Assembly: GCF_000719775.1 (NCBI RefSeq) | Contig: NZ_JOHR01000003.1 | Coordinates: forward strand, 1 to 64,000 | Source of the DNA: Streptomyces sp. NRRL F-5135 | GTDB taxonomy: Bacteria > Actinomycetota > Actinomycetes > Streptomycetales > Streptomycetaceae | Direction of reading: 5' to 3' | DNA: 64,000 nt | Shown here: piece after piece, positions 25,544-33,380 of the stretch | How the letters are laid out: each line of letters begins with the position of its first letter | How positions within the stretch are numbered: the first letter of the stretch is position 1 | Made by a program: the position numbers and the translations under genes | Notes under the pieces: generated by a model | What the model was told of the DNA's origin: nothing | The model's database searches: none | The model's input: the letters and a program-made list of their open reading frames with translations, nothing else

Positions 25544-27157
25544 ATGGGACCGGCAGAGCAGATGGGTACAGAAGGCAACCACCGCAACTACGACACCATC
25601 GTGGTCGGGGCAGGTTCGTCGGGATCGGCCCTCGCGGCGCGTCTCGCCGACAGAGGGCAGCAAGTGCTGTTGCTCGAGGCGGGTCGTGACTACATGGCCT
25701 CCCAGCTCCCGGACGCGTGGCGCTCGCCGAACCCTGTGAACGCGATCATGGACTCCAGCTACCAGACGTTCTTGTGGGAGGGCCACCTGGCCACCAGGAC
25801 CGAGGCCCAGGAGCCCTACCTGTACTGGCGCGGCAAAGGGATGGGCGGAAGCTCGACAGTGAACGGGCAGATCGCGATCCGCCCACCCATCGAGGACTTC
25901 GACGAGTGGGCCGCCGTCGGATGCACCGGATGGTCTTCGGGCGAGGTGATGGCGGACTTCGTCACCCTGGAATTCGACGATTCTTTCGGCGAGGAGCACT
26001 ACCACGGCATGACCGGCCCGATCCCGGTCTACCGGGCCCCGGTCGAGGAGTGGGGGGCGGTCGACAAGGCGCTGCGGGAGGCGGCGCTCGCAACTGGCTT
26101 TCCCTGGGCACCTGACGTCAACGCGCCCGGCGCGACGGGCGTCTCGCCCTACCCGATCAACTCGACCAACAAGCAACGGGTCTCGTGCCACGACGCCTAC
26201 CTGGAGCCACGTCGAGAGCACCCCGGTCTCACGATCCAAGGCGACAGCCTGGTCGACGTGGTGCTCTTCGACCGCGACCGAGCCATCGGCGTGCGACTGG
26301 CCGACGACCGGGTGTACCACGCAGACCACGTCGTGCTGAGCGCAGGCGCCACGGCGTCGCCCTCGATCCTGATGCGCTCGGGCATCGGACCCGCCGATGA
26401 CCTACGGCGGCTGGGCATCGAGGTTCGTGGCGACCTGCCGGTGGGACACGGGCTGCAGGACCATCCGATGGCGCTGATCGGCATCCCGCTCACCGAGGCG
26501 GCCTCGGCCGGCCCGGCCGATCGGCACACCAACTGCTGCGTGCGCTACAGCAGCGGCACCGTGCCGGGCGGCAACGACATGATGATGGTCGCCCTGAACC
26601 AGAACGCGCTCGCGATGGCGTCAGGCGACGTGCGCGCCGGCGCGGGCGCCGTCGGAGTGTTCGTCAACCGGACCTACTCACGAGGAACACTGCAACTCCA
26701 CAGCGCCGACCCTGGCGTGCAGCCCCGCGTGGCGTTGAACATGTTGTCCGACGAGCGCGACACCGATCGCCTCGAGGCGGGCATCAGGCTCCTCAGCGAA
26801 CTGGTGTCCCACCCTGGGTTCACGCAGATCGCCGACGGCGACCTCTGGCGGATCAACGGGCCCTTGCGTGAGGCACTGGACACGCCTGCGCGGTTGCGTG
26901 ACTATCTGGGCGCGCACGTCGTCGACACACAGCATGCGACGAGCACCTGCCGGATGGGAGACCCGGAGGCGCCGGAGACGGTCGTCGACCCGGCGTGCAC
27001 TGTTCTCGGATTCCGGGGCCTGCGCGTTGTCGACGCCTCGATCTTCCCCTCCGTCCCGCGCGCCAACACCCACCTTGCCTGCGTGATGCTCGGCGAGCAC
27101 GTGGCACGCGAGGCTCCCCCGAAAACGACCACGATCCGGAAAGACGCGAGCACATGA
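25544..27157 (+). CDS. GMC-family FAD oxidoreductase
   Basis: A 537-residue glucose-methanol-choline oxidoreductase. The Rossmann FAD motif TIVVGAGSSGSALAARLADR lies near residue 18, followed by LLLEAG, the GMC signature GKGMGGSSTVNGQIAIR, and the second signature SAGATASPSILMRSGIGP. The C-terminal block HATSTCRMG and ASIFPSVPRANTHL holds the catalytic His region. It oxidises an alcohol to an aldehyde; the partner aldehyde dehydrogenase gene overlaps directly downstream (ATGA at 27154) but is broken. Gap to the racemase is 47 bases, so it is probably in the same operon. Substrate unknown; an alcohol derived from amino acids or a choline-like compound would fit the pairing. Confidence 0.88.
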   Translation: MGPAEQMGTEGNHRNYDTIVVGAGSSGSALAARLADRGQQVLLLEAGRDYMASQLPDAWRSPNPVNAIMDSSYQTFLWEGHLATRTEAQEPYLYWRGKGMGGSSTVNGQIAIRPPIEDFDEWAAVGCTGWSSGEVMADFVTLEFDDSFGEEHYHGMTGPIPVYRAPVEEWGAVDKALREAALATGFPWAPDVNAPGATGVSPYPINSTNKQRVSCHDAYLEPRREHPGLTIQGDSLVDVVLFDRDRAIGVRLADDRVYHADHVVLSAGATASPSILMRSGIGPADDLRRLGIEVRGDLPVGHGLQDHPMALIGIPLTEAASAGPADRHTNCCVRYSSGTVPGGNDMMMVALNQNALAMASGDVRAGAGAVGVFVNRTYSRGTLQLHSADPGVQPRVALNMLSDERDTDRLEAGIRLLSELVSHPGFTQIADGDLWRINGPLREALDTPARLRDYLGAHVVDTQHATSTCRMGDPEAPETVVDPACTVLGFRGLRVVDASIFPSVPRANTHLACVMLGEHVAREAPPKTTTIRKDAST

Positions 27158-27600
27158 AGCGCCTGCGCAACATCATCGACGGCATCCCCGTCGAAGCCAC
27201 TGACTCGCAGCGGCGTGACGTCGTCAACCCGGCCACCGAACAAGTCGTCGCCCCAGATCCCGGTCGGGTCGGCCGCCGACGCGGCCGCGGCGGTGAACTC
27301 GGCGCGCCTCGCGCACCCCGGGTGGGCCAGGCTCGACCTCCCAGACCGCCTGGACCACCCGAGCCGGATCGCCGACAACGTCGAACGGTATGTGCGCGAG
27401 CTGGCAGAACTGGAAAACGAGGAGATGGGCAAGCCCATCCCGCTCGCCGAGCAGTTCATCGCGGGCGGGATCGCCGCGCTCCGGCACAGCATCGAGCGGG
27501 CCCGTTCCTATCCGTTCATCGCCGACGTCACCGCCCCAGGTGAGTCCGGACGGACCATCGTCGTCCGCGAACCCCATCTTGGCCTGGAAGAGACCTTGAT
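27154..27600 (+). pseudogene. Aldehyde dehydrogenase, frameshifted and truncated
   Basis: The gene starts in ATGA overlap with the oxidoreductase as MKRLRNIIDGIPVEATDSQR and RDVVNPATEQVVA, the usual ALDH N-terminus. It then jumps frame near 27245 to IPVGSAADAAAAVNSARLAH, PGWARLDLPDRLDHPSRIAD, EEMGKPIPLAE and on to TIVVREP. Homology stops near 27580, before the catalytic Cys and Glu. Only about 150 of some 480 codons remain. The oxidation step it once supplied is lost or provided elsewhere. The break lies next to the end of the opposite-strand S12 gene, pointing to a deletion junction. Confidence 0.8.
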
Positions 27601-27636
27601 CCGGCTCGTGCCCTGGCGCTTGTGTTGGCACTGTGA

Positions 27637-28710
27637 TCATGAGCCAGCGGTGTCGGCGAGCCGGGCGCGCAGGAAGGCGGCAAGGGTGTCCGCGGAGTGA
27701 TCGTCGAGATTCGTGAGGACGACGATGGTCGTCCCGGTCGCCGGGTCATAGCCGGCGAACGACTGGAAGCCAGGCAGTTCGCCGTTGTGGCCCCACATTC
27801 CGTCGAAGTTCGCGATTCCGAGGCCGTAGCCCAGAGTGGTCTCGGGCACCGGGTGGGTGCTCATGCGTTCTCGGTGGGTCTGCTCCTGGAGCAGGTCGCC
27901 GCGCGCCGAGGCCTCGACGAGCAGTCGCACGTCGCCCGCAGTGGACACGGCGTTGCCGGCGGTCCAGGCCCAGGATGGGTTGATGCGCGTCGCGTCGGCG
28001 AGCTCGTCGGCCTGGCGGTGGTAGCCGCGCAGCCGTGGGTCCGGCAGCGTCGATGAGCCGTGGGTGAGCGGGGGAAGCTCGGTTGCGTGCATGCCGAGGG
28101 GGTCGAAGACCAGTCGACGTGCGACGTCCTCGACCCGGGCATTGCTCAGGTGCTCGATCAGCATCCCCAGCACGATGTAGCCGGCGTTGCAGTAGGCCCA
28201 CGACGTGCCGGGGGCGAACTCCTGCGAGCCTGAGAAGGCCACCTCGAGCAACTCGGAGGGAGTCCAGAGTCGGTCCGGGGCGACGAGCAAGCCTTCCACG
28301 AACTCCTCTGAGGTGTAGTCGGGCAGACCCGAAGTCATGTTGAGGAGGCGGCGAACGGTGACTCCTCGAGGGACCTGCAGGTCGGACAGCTCTGGCAGAT
28401 GCTCGTGGATCTCGTCGTCCAAGCACAGGTCTCCGGCATCCACCAGCCTCAGGATGATGAGGGCAACGATCATCTTCGTGACGCTGCCCACCCGCATTCT
28501 TGTATCGGCGGCGAGTGGCTCGCCGGTGGCCAGATCGCGGACGCCGAGCGCCCGCGTGCAGATGCCTCGCGACGGGCCACTGACGTGCACGACGGCACCG
28601 GGGATTCCCAATCGCTGGCGCTCTGCGTCCAGGGTCTCGATCAGTCCCCGATCACTTAGGGCCGCATCTGTCGTCGGCGACAGAGCTGACTCGGGTGCAC
28701 TCTCAACCAT
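27637..28710 (-). CDS. S12-family serine hydrolase (beta-lactamase/D-aminopeptidase-like)
   Basis: A 357-residue penicillin-binding-type hydrolase. Motifs: SVTK (nucleophile Ser and Lys, about residues 72-75), YCNAGY (Tyr-x-Asn) and HNGELPG (His-x-Gly). The start is ATG 28710 with GAGGAC upstream; the frame stays open to 29124 but without a better start. There is no signal peptide, so it is probably intracellular, unlike secreted DD-carboxypeptidases. The family includes D-aminopeptidases and esterases; next to a D-peptide locus a D-amino-acid amidase or peptidase role is attractive. It resembles the S12 half of the fusion at 20261 in motif order. Confidence 0.85.
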   Translation of the reverse strand: MVESAPESALSPTTDAALSDRGLIETLDAERQRLGIPGAVVHVSGPSRGICTRALGVRDLATGEPLAADTRMRVGSVTKMIVALIILRLVDAGDLCLDDEIHEHLPELSDLQVPRGVTVRRLLNMTSGLPDYTSEEFVEGLLVAPDRLWTPSELLEVAFSGSQEFAPGTSWAYCNAGYIVLGMLIEHLSNARVEDVARRLVFDPLGMHATELPPLTHGSSTLPDPRLRGYHRQADELADATRINPSWAWTAGNAVSTAGDVRLLVEASARGDLLQEQTHRERMSTHPVPETTLGYGLGIANFDGMWGHNGELPGFQSFAGYDPATGTTIVVLTNLDDHSADTLAAFLRARLADTAGS

Positions 28711-28921
28711 GGGCAGTCCTCGTTCATTCTCTAGGTGCGGCAGCGTGATGACGAATCTCGCATGATGCGTCCTCATCCTGGCCCGCACATGGTGCTGACG
28801 TCTGGAAGTAGCGGTTGTATCTCGTGCGTTTGACCGAAGGGGCGGAGCAGAGATCTCACTAGGTTCGAGAGGCATGCCGTGAGGCCCAGAGAGAAGGGCA
28901 CCGGCCAAGTTTGGAGGGAGA
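28711..28921. promoter_or_regulatory. Divergent region, S12 hydrolase / ureohydrolase
   Basis: 210 bases between two divergent starts. It must hold both promoters. GGAGGGAGA stands directly before the GTG of the ureohydrolase. No clear operator was found. Confidence 0.4.
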
Positions 28922-29923
28922 GTGGCCGTGTCGGACAGCGGGAACGAAGGACTCGGGGCGGCGCAGGGGGAGACCGCCGACACGGGAATCATCGGACCGC
29001 CCAGCGCGACGCAGCAGCTCCCGCGTTTCGCCGGTCCTTCCACGTTCGCACGCCTGCCGCGGCTCGAGGAGGTCTCGCGGGCTGACGTGGCGATCTTCGG
29101 GGTGCCCTTCGATTCCGGAACCACCTATCGTCCAGGTGCGCGCTTTGGCCCGGAGGCGATTCGCGCTGGATCAAAGCTGTTGCGGCCCTACCATCTCGGG
29201 CTCGAGATCGAGCCGTGGTCGACCTTGCAGGTCGCTGATGCCGGAGATGTCGGCGCGACCCCTTTCGACATTCCCGAGGCGGTGCGGCAGATCGAGGCTG
29301 CCGCTCAGCGGCTGTACTCCCGTGCTGACCGGATCATCACTCTGGGCGGTGACCACACCGTCGCGCTTCCGATGCTGCGGGCCGCCCATCGACACCATGG
29401 TCCTGTGGCATTGATCCACTTTGACGCCCACCTCGACACCTGGGACAACATGTTCGGTGCGCCGCTGACGCACGGCACTCCGTTCCGACGCGCCGCCGAG
29501 GAGGGTCTGGTGGCCGTGAACCACTGTGCCCACGTGGGCATTCGGCACACGACCCCGGCCGCCAAGGACCTGGAGGATGACAAAGAGCTGGGGTTCGCGA
29601 CGATCTCTACGCTCGACGTCGCGCGGCGCGGCATCGAGCACGCTGCCGACCGCCTCCGAGCGAGAGTGGCGGACAAGCCCGTCTACATCAGCATCGACAT
29701 CGACGTACTTGACCCCGCATACGCACCTGCGACCGGCACGCCCGAGCCCGGAGGGCTGAGTACCCGGGAACTGCAGATGCTGCTGCACTCTCTTGCAGAC
29801 CTCGAGATCGTCGGCGCCGACGTCGTCGAGGTCTCGCCGGCCTACGACCACGCCCAGATCACCGCACTGGCCGCCGCCGGCCTCACTTTCGACCTCCTCG
29901 CCATGGTTGCCCGCGGGAAGTAG
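28922..29923 (+). CDS. Agmatinase-family ureohydrolase
   Basis: A 333-residue binuclear manganese hydrolase that releases urea (or the guanidine part) from guanidino compounds. Metal motifs: GGDHTVALP (His), HFDAHLDTW (Asp-His-Asp) and SIDIDVLDPAYAPATGTPEP (two Asp and the Glu). The N-terminal 30 residues are poorly conserved; starts at GTG 28922 or GTG 28928 both suit the GGAGG. Family members include agmatinase, guanidinobutyrase, guanidinopropionase and guanidine hydrolases, which motifs alone do not separate. As the last intact gene of the catabolic locus it could handle guanidino groups from arginine-like residues. Confidence 0.88.
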   Translation: MAVSDSGNEGLGAAQGETADTGIIGPPSATQQLPRFAGPSTFARLPRLEEVSRADVAIFGVPFDSGTTYRPGARFGPEAIRAGSKLLRPYHLGLEIEPWSTLQVADAGDVGATPFDIPEAVRQIEAAAQRLYSRADRIITLGGDHTVALPMLRAAHRHHGPVALIHFDAHLDTWDNMFGAPLTHGTPFRRAAEEGLVAVNHCAHVGIRHTTPAAKDLEDDKELGFATISTLDVARRGIEHAADRLRARVADKPVYISIDIDVLDPAYAPATGTPEPGGLSTRELQMLLHSLADLEIVGADVVEVSPAYDHAQITALAAAGLTFDLLAMVARGK

Positions 29924-30277
29924 CAGCACCACGCCCCCAAGTCCGGGCCGCGCTTCTCCTCGCCGTACCAGAATCCGAGGCATCAGTGGCGGGGTTGCTG
30001 GAAGCGACCAGACACCTCGATCCCCTGTCAGTTACCTGTCCAGTTGCCACATCATGAGATCGTTGTCCTGGGGTGCTGCAGTTCAACGGGTAGAAATCGT
30101 GGGGGCTGTTGAGCAGCGACTATGTGAACCGGCTCCAACTTGATCAAGCTTCTGACCTGGTGTGCGTTAGTTGTAATGAGAGGTGTTGCAACTTCGCGGG
30201 TAAGTCCTTTGAGGCGGGGGGAGTTGTAGGCGCGGATGATTGATGTGCCCATGACGGATGGGGGGGTGTGGTGGTGT
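29924..30277. other. Gap of about 350 bases after the ureohydrolase
   Basis: No gene seen. Several AT-richer stretches (for example AACTTGATCAAGCTTCTGACC) stand out from the coding regions around. It ends at a long perfect hairpin. Confidence 0.5.
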
Positions 30278-30325
30278 GATGCCGGTGCTGGAGGCCCATC
30301 TCCATGGGCCTCCAGCACCGGCATC
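30278..30325. terminator. Perfect 22-bp inverted repeat with 4-base loop
   Basis: GATGCCGGTGCTGGAGGCCC (and two further bases) at 30278-30299, loop 30300-30303, exact reverse complement at 30304-30325. As RNA it would fold into a very stable hairpin in either direction, so it is probably a bidirectional intrinsic terminator. It lies only 14 bases before the sbcD start codon, just upstream of its AAGGG ribosome site. Confidence 0.7.
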
Positions 30326-30339
30326 AAGGGTCTGTGCTC

Positions 30340-30636
30340 ATGCGGTTTCTACACACTTCGGACTGGCATCTGGGCCGCCGGTTCCACACTGAAGACCTGT
30401 TTCCCGCCCAGGGAGCCTTCCTCGACCACTTGGTCGCCACCGTCCGAACCGACGACGTCGACGCGATCCTCGTGGCAGGGGACAGCTACGACCGGGCCAT
30501 CCCCGGCCTGGACGCCGTGCGCCTGTTCAACCGCGCCCTGCACCAGCTCGCCGACCTCGGCATGCCTGTCATCATGATCAGCGGTAACCACGACTCCGCC
30601 CACCGCCTCGGCGTCGGATCCGGCCTCAGCTTGGCG
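30340..30636 (+). pseudogene. sbcD: sbcD exonuclease gene, 5' fragment cut by an insertion sequence
   Basis: MRFLHTSDWHLGRRF, VDAILVAGDSYDRAIP and MISGNHDSAHRLG are the first metallophosphoesterase motifs of SbcD/Mre11 (D-x-H, GD, GNHD). The protein normally has about 380-400 residues, but homology stops after about 99 codons, where an ISNCY-type transposase begins on the other strand. The remaining sbcD and sbcC are not in the window. The nuclease is therefore inactive here; another copy elsewhere is possible. Confidence 0.85.
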
Positions 30637-30637
30637 T

Positions 30638-32070
30638 TTAACCTCGCTGGGCTTGGTGTTCCTTGATCGATTCGGCGCGTTTGACGGTCTTGCCGACGTC
30701 GTAGTGTCTGGCCCGTTGCTTGTTCTCGAGCCGGGTGGGTGTCCGGGGCCTGGTCGGGACGGTTTCGGTGCGCTTGCCGGGTGGGCTGGAGGCTGTCGCA
30801 CGGACGTTGCGAAACCCCCGGCGGACTCGGGCGGGGGTGAGGCGGCGGGCTTCCGCTGGCCGTTCCCAGGGCCGGCGGAGGTCCTCGGCGAGGGACCGGG
30901 CGAGGCGGAGTTGGGTGTGGGCGGTGATGATCAGCCAGGTCCACAGGTCGGCCGTGCCGGGATTCCTGGACCTTCGGGGCGGTCCAGCCCAGGGTCTGTT
31001 TCGTCAGCCGGAAGGTGTGCTCCAGGTCGAAGCGGCGGAGGAAGGACTGCCACCAGCGGTCCACGTCCGCCGGTGCGGCGGCGGTGGCCGAGCACCAGAG
31101 CCAGGCCGGTTTCGGGTCACGGTCACCGGGCAGGCGCTCGACCTTCAGGTGGATCAACGTGCCGTGAAGGATGGGGAGTTCTTCCTTGGTGTGGTTCAGT
31201 CAGGGGCCGCGGTGGGTGAGCCGGGGGTGCATCCGGTCCCAGGCCGTCGCGGTGGCCGTGCCGTAGCGGGCGGTGTCCGTGTCGGTCGTGACGTCGGGCT
31301 CGTGCCAGCTGTCGGGCTTCTTGAACGTGAGGACGCCGCCATGCCGGCGGGGGCGCCCGCCCCGGGGACCTGACCGGGCGGGGCCGGGGTCGCGGAGCAT
31401 GACCCGGTCCGAGCGCAGACGCCCGACCAGCACGGCGGGCAGGTCGGCGAGGGCGTGGGTCAGGTAGGCGACGTCGTAGCCGGAGTCCATCACGATCAGG
31501 ATGTCCGGATCGCCCGGCTCCCAGTGACCTGCGCTCGTCAACCGCTCGACGATCTAGCGGAGTTGAGCGGAAGTGACGGTGATCGCGTCGTCGGCCGGGC
31601 CCAGACGGACCGCGTCCAGGAGAGCGACCCAGGAAGTGCGGCCGGACTCCAGGGCCGCGACGAAGGAGTAGGGCCAGCCGGGCACCAGCTGGTCAGAGCT
31701 GCGGTCACCGCGTCCATAAACATGGCAGAACAGCCGGTCACCGCTGGTGGGAGCGTCGGGTCGCAGCCAGTGCGACACGTCCACGGCGAGCACGATCCGC
31801 CCGTCGGCCGCCTTCGGCAGCGGCAGACCCGCCAGCGCGCGGCGCAACCGTGTCGGCTTCAGCCGGCCACGGTCCAGGGCCGCGTACAGCGCACCGTGCC
31901 CGCGCCGGTGCTCGACCGCCAAGGAGAGCTCGACCAGGGTTTTCACCGGCCCGTCCACGCACAGCATCGCGTCGGTGAGCTCGAAGAGCGCGTCCGCGCG
32001 GCTGTACAGGCAGTCGTAGAACTCGACACGAAAGTGGGACAGGACGCCCAGTGCGGCGTCGGCGGTACCT
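30638..32070 (-). mobile_element. Decayed ISNCY-type element, transposase pseudogene
   Basis: The transposase is read leftwards from [20 protein letters not shown] (about 32040) through [20 protein letters not shown] and [18 protein letters not shown]. An in-frame TAG at 31554 interrupts it, it resumes with [20 protein letters not shown], a TGA at 31200 interrupts again, and it resumes with IHLKVERLPGDRDPKPAWLW and RRFDLEHTFRLTKQTLGW. A frameshift near 30990 moves the rest to another frame, ending with a TAA at 30638. It matches a widespread Streptomyces transposase family (NF041680-like). Two stops and one frameshift make it dead. Exact element ends are not determined. Confidence 0.8.
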
Positions 32071-32310
32071 GCAGGAGCCTGGTCACGAGTCTGTCGCCCG
32101 GCGCGGCCAGCGGCAGCGAACTCGCTACCTGGATTCGAGGCCACTGGCGCATCGAGAACCAGCTGCACCACGTCCGCGACCGCGCCTTCCACGAGGACGC
32201 CTCGCACACCCGCACAGGCAACCTGCCCCGCGTCATGGCCGGCCTGCGCAACCTCGCCATCGGCATCCACCGCCAGGACCAGCGGAGCGTTTGGTCAGGG
32301 CCTTGTGATT
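32070..32310 (+). pseudogene. ISAs1-family transposase, C-terminal fragment
   Basis: About 75 codons including [40 protein letters not shown] and NLAIGIHR. The WIRGHW-IEN-LHWVRD-TF-ED-S--RTGN pattern is the hallmark of ISAs1 (IS4 superfamily) transposase C-termini, and contains the last catalytic Glu. The N-terminal part is missing and the C-terminus diverges after about 32290, so it is a remnant abutting the ISNCY-type element. Confidence 0.75.
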
Positions 32311-32362
32311 CCGGAGCGTCGACGCTGTTGGTGACACGCGGGTGACAGGCGTGACCGATGTG

Positions 32363-32392
32363 GACCCCCGTCGGCTTGAACCGGCGGGGGTC
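32363..32392. terminator. 12-bp hairpin, 6-base loop
   Basis: GACCCCCGTCGG, CTTGAA, CCGGCGGGGGTC: one G-T wobble in a 12-pair stem. A strong intrinsic-terminator-like structure after the ISAs1 remnant. Confidence 0.65.
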
Positions 32393-32545
32393 TCCGCGTA
32401 CGGGGATGGGCCCGGTTGAGCGGCGGTCGACGGGGTTTGCTCTGCCCCGGATAGCTGTTCTGGGCTGCGAACAAGGGTTCTGATCGTGAGGTACTCTGTC
32501 GCGCTTCCGGCGCCCCGATCTGTCGACAGCAACACGACCCAGCTC

Positions 32546-32983
32546 TCACTGGACGGGATTAAGGTGCGATGGCACGGCCTCGCGTCCGCCCAGATGGGCA
32601 GGGCACCGGCGGACCGGTAGGCGAGCCAAAATCCCCGGCCGGGACTCGAAATTGTGTTCGGTAATGGTCGCAAGGGCGAGGAACGGGAACGATCCAGAAT
32701 CCGGATGTATCCCGTCTCCGGCGGTGACCGCGTGCCGGGCGCGGGCCAGGGCTGCGACGTTGCCCCGGTAGAACGCGAACCCGGCCCGGTCGGTGTCGCT
32801 CAGCTCGTAGCGCGGCCGCGCGGCCGGCGCGGCGGGCTTCGGCGGCGCGAGCCACCGCCACACCGTCCGCTCCGAGACCTCCAGCGCGTCCGCGACCGTA
32901 CGGACGTGCGCGGCCGTCAGCGCCGCGTCCTCTCGTAGCCGGGACAGCCGTTCGACGGCCGCCCGGCGCTTCTCCGCCGACAC
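32546..32983 (-). pseudogene. N-terminal fragment of a helix-turn-helix transposase (rve type)
   Basis: The first about 90 residues, with the block ALTAAHVRTVADALEVSERT and VWRWLA, are the HTH N-terminus of a large Streptomyces integrase-core transposase that normally exceeds 400 residues. After RARHAVTAGDGI the sequence no longer follows the family and ends at 32546. GTG 32983 is the first start; its GGAGG is almost adjacent, so translation is doubtful. It lies just upstream of, and opposite to, the defence-like pair. Confidence 0.6.
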
Positions 32984-33053
32984 CCTCCAGGCCGTGACAG
33001 CTCAATTACCCTGCTTCTAAGGCAATCTGATGGAGCAATAGGAAGGCCATGGC

Positions 33054-33380
33054 GTGTACCTGAGTGTCCCGTTCGAAGACGGTGAGGTCTTCGTCGTCGA
33101 GCTGTCCGACGAGCAGGGTTCCGGGGTGATCCGGGCAAGTCGCGGTGACGAGCTCTTCGAGACGTCCGCCGACACGTTCGAGTCGGGCATGGCCCGGGTG
33201 CAGCGGGTGGCCGCGACCATGCTGGAGCGTCTGGCTGATCTGCCACGCAGCCCCGATCACGTCCGTGCGGAGTTCGGACTGCGGGTGACAGCGGAAGCCG
33301 GCTTGGTGGTGGCGAAGGGCTCCGGGGACGCTCACATTAAGCTGGAACTGGAGTGGAGCCGCCCCGAGGGCGGCAGGTGA
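33054..33380 (+). CDS. Trypco1/CU044_2847-like small protein
   Basis: A 108-residue protein with a beta-rich N-terminus (YLSVPFEDGEVFVVELSD), a central helix (FESGMARVQRVAATMLERLA) and a C-terminal strand pair ending VTAEAGLVVAKGSGDAHIKL, ELEW. This is the layout of the trypsin-co-occurring domain family. GTG 33054 is preceded by GGAAGG. It overlaps the large gene downstream (GTGA at 33377-33380), so both are made together. In other genomes this domain sits beside trypsin-nSTAND proteins in predicted conflict systems; its exact job, perhaps as a sensor or an inhibitor of the protease, is unknown. Confidence 0.82.
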   Translation: MYLSVPFEDGEVFVVELSDEQGSGVIRASRGDELFETSADTFESGMARVQRVAATMLERLADLPRSPDHVRAEFGLRVTAEAGLVVAKGSGDAHIKLELEWSRPEGGR

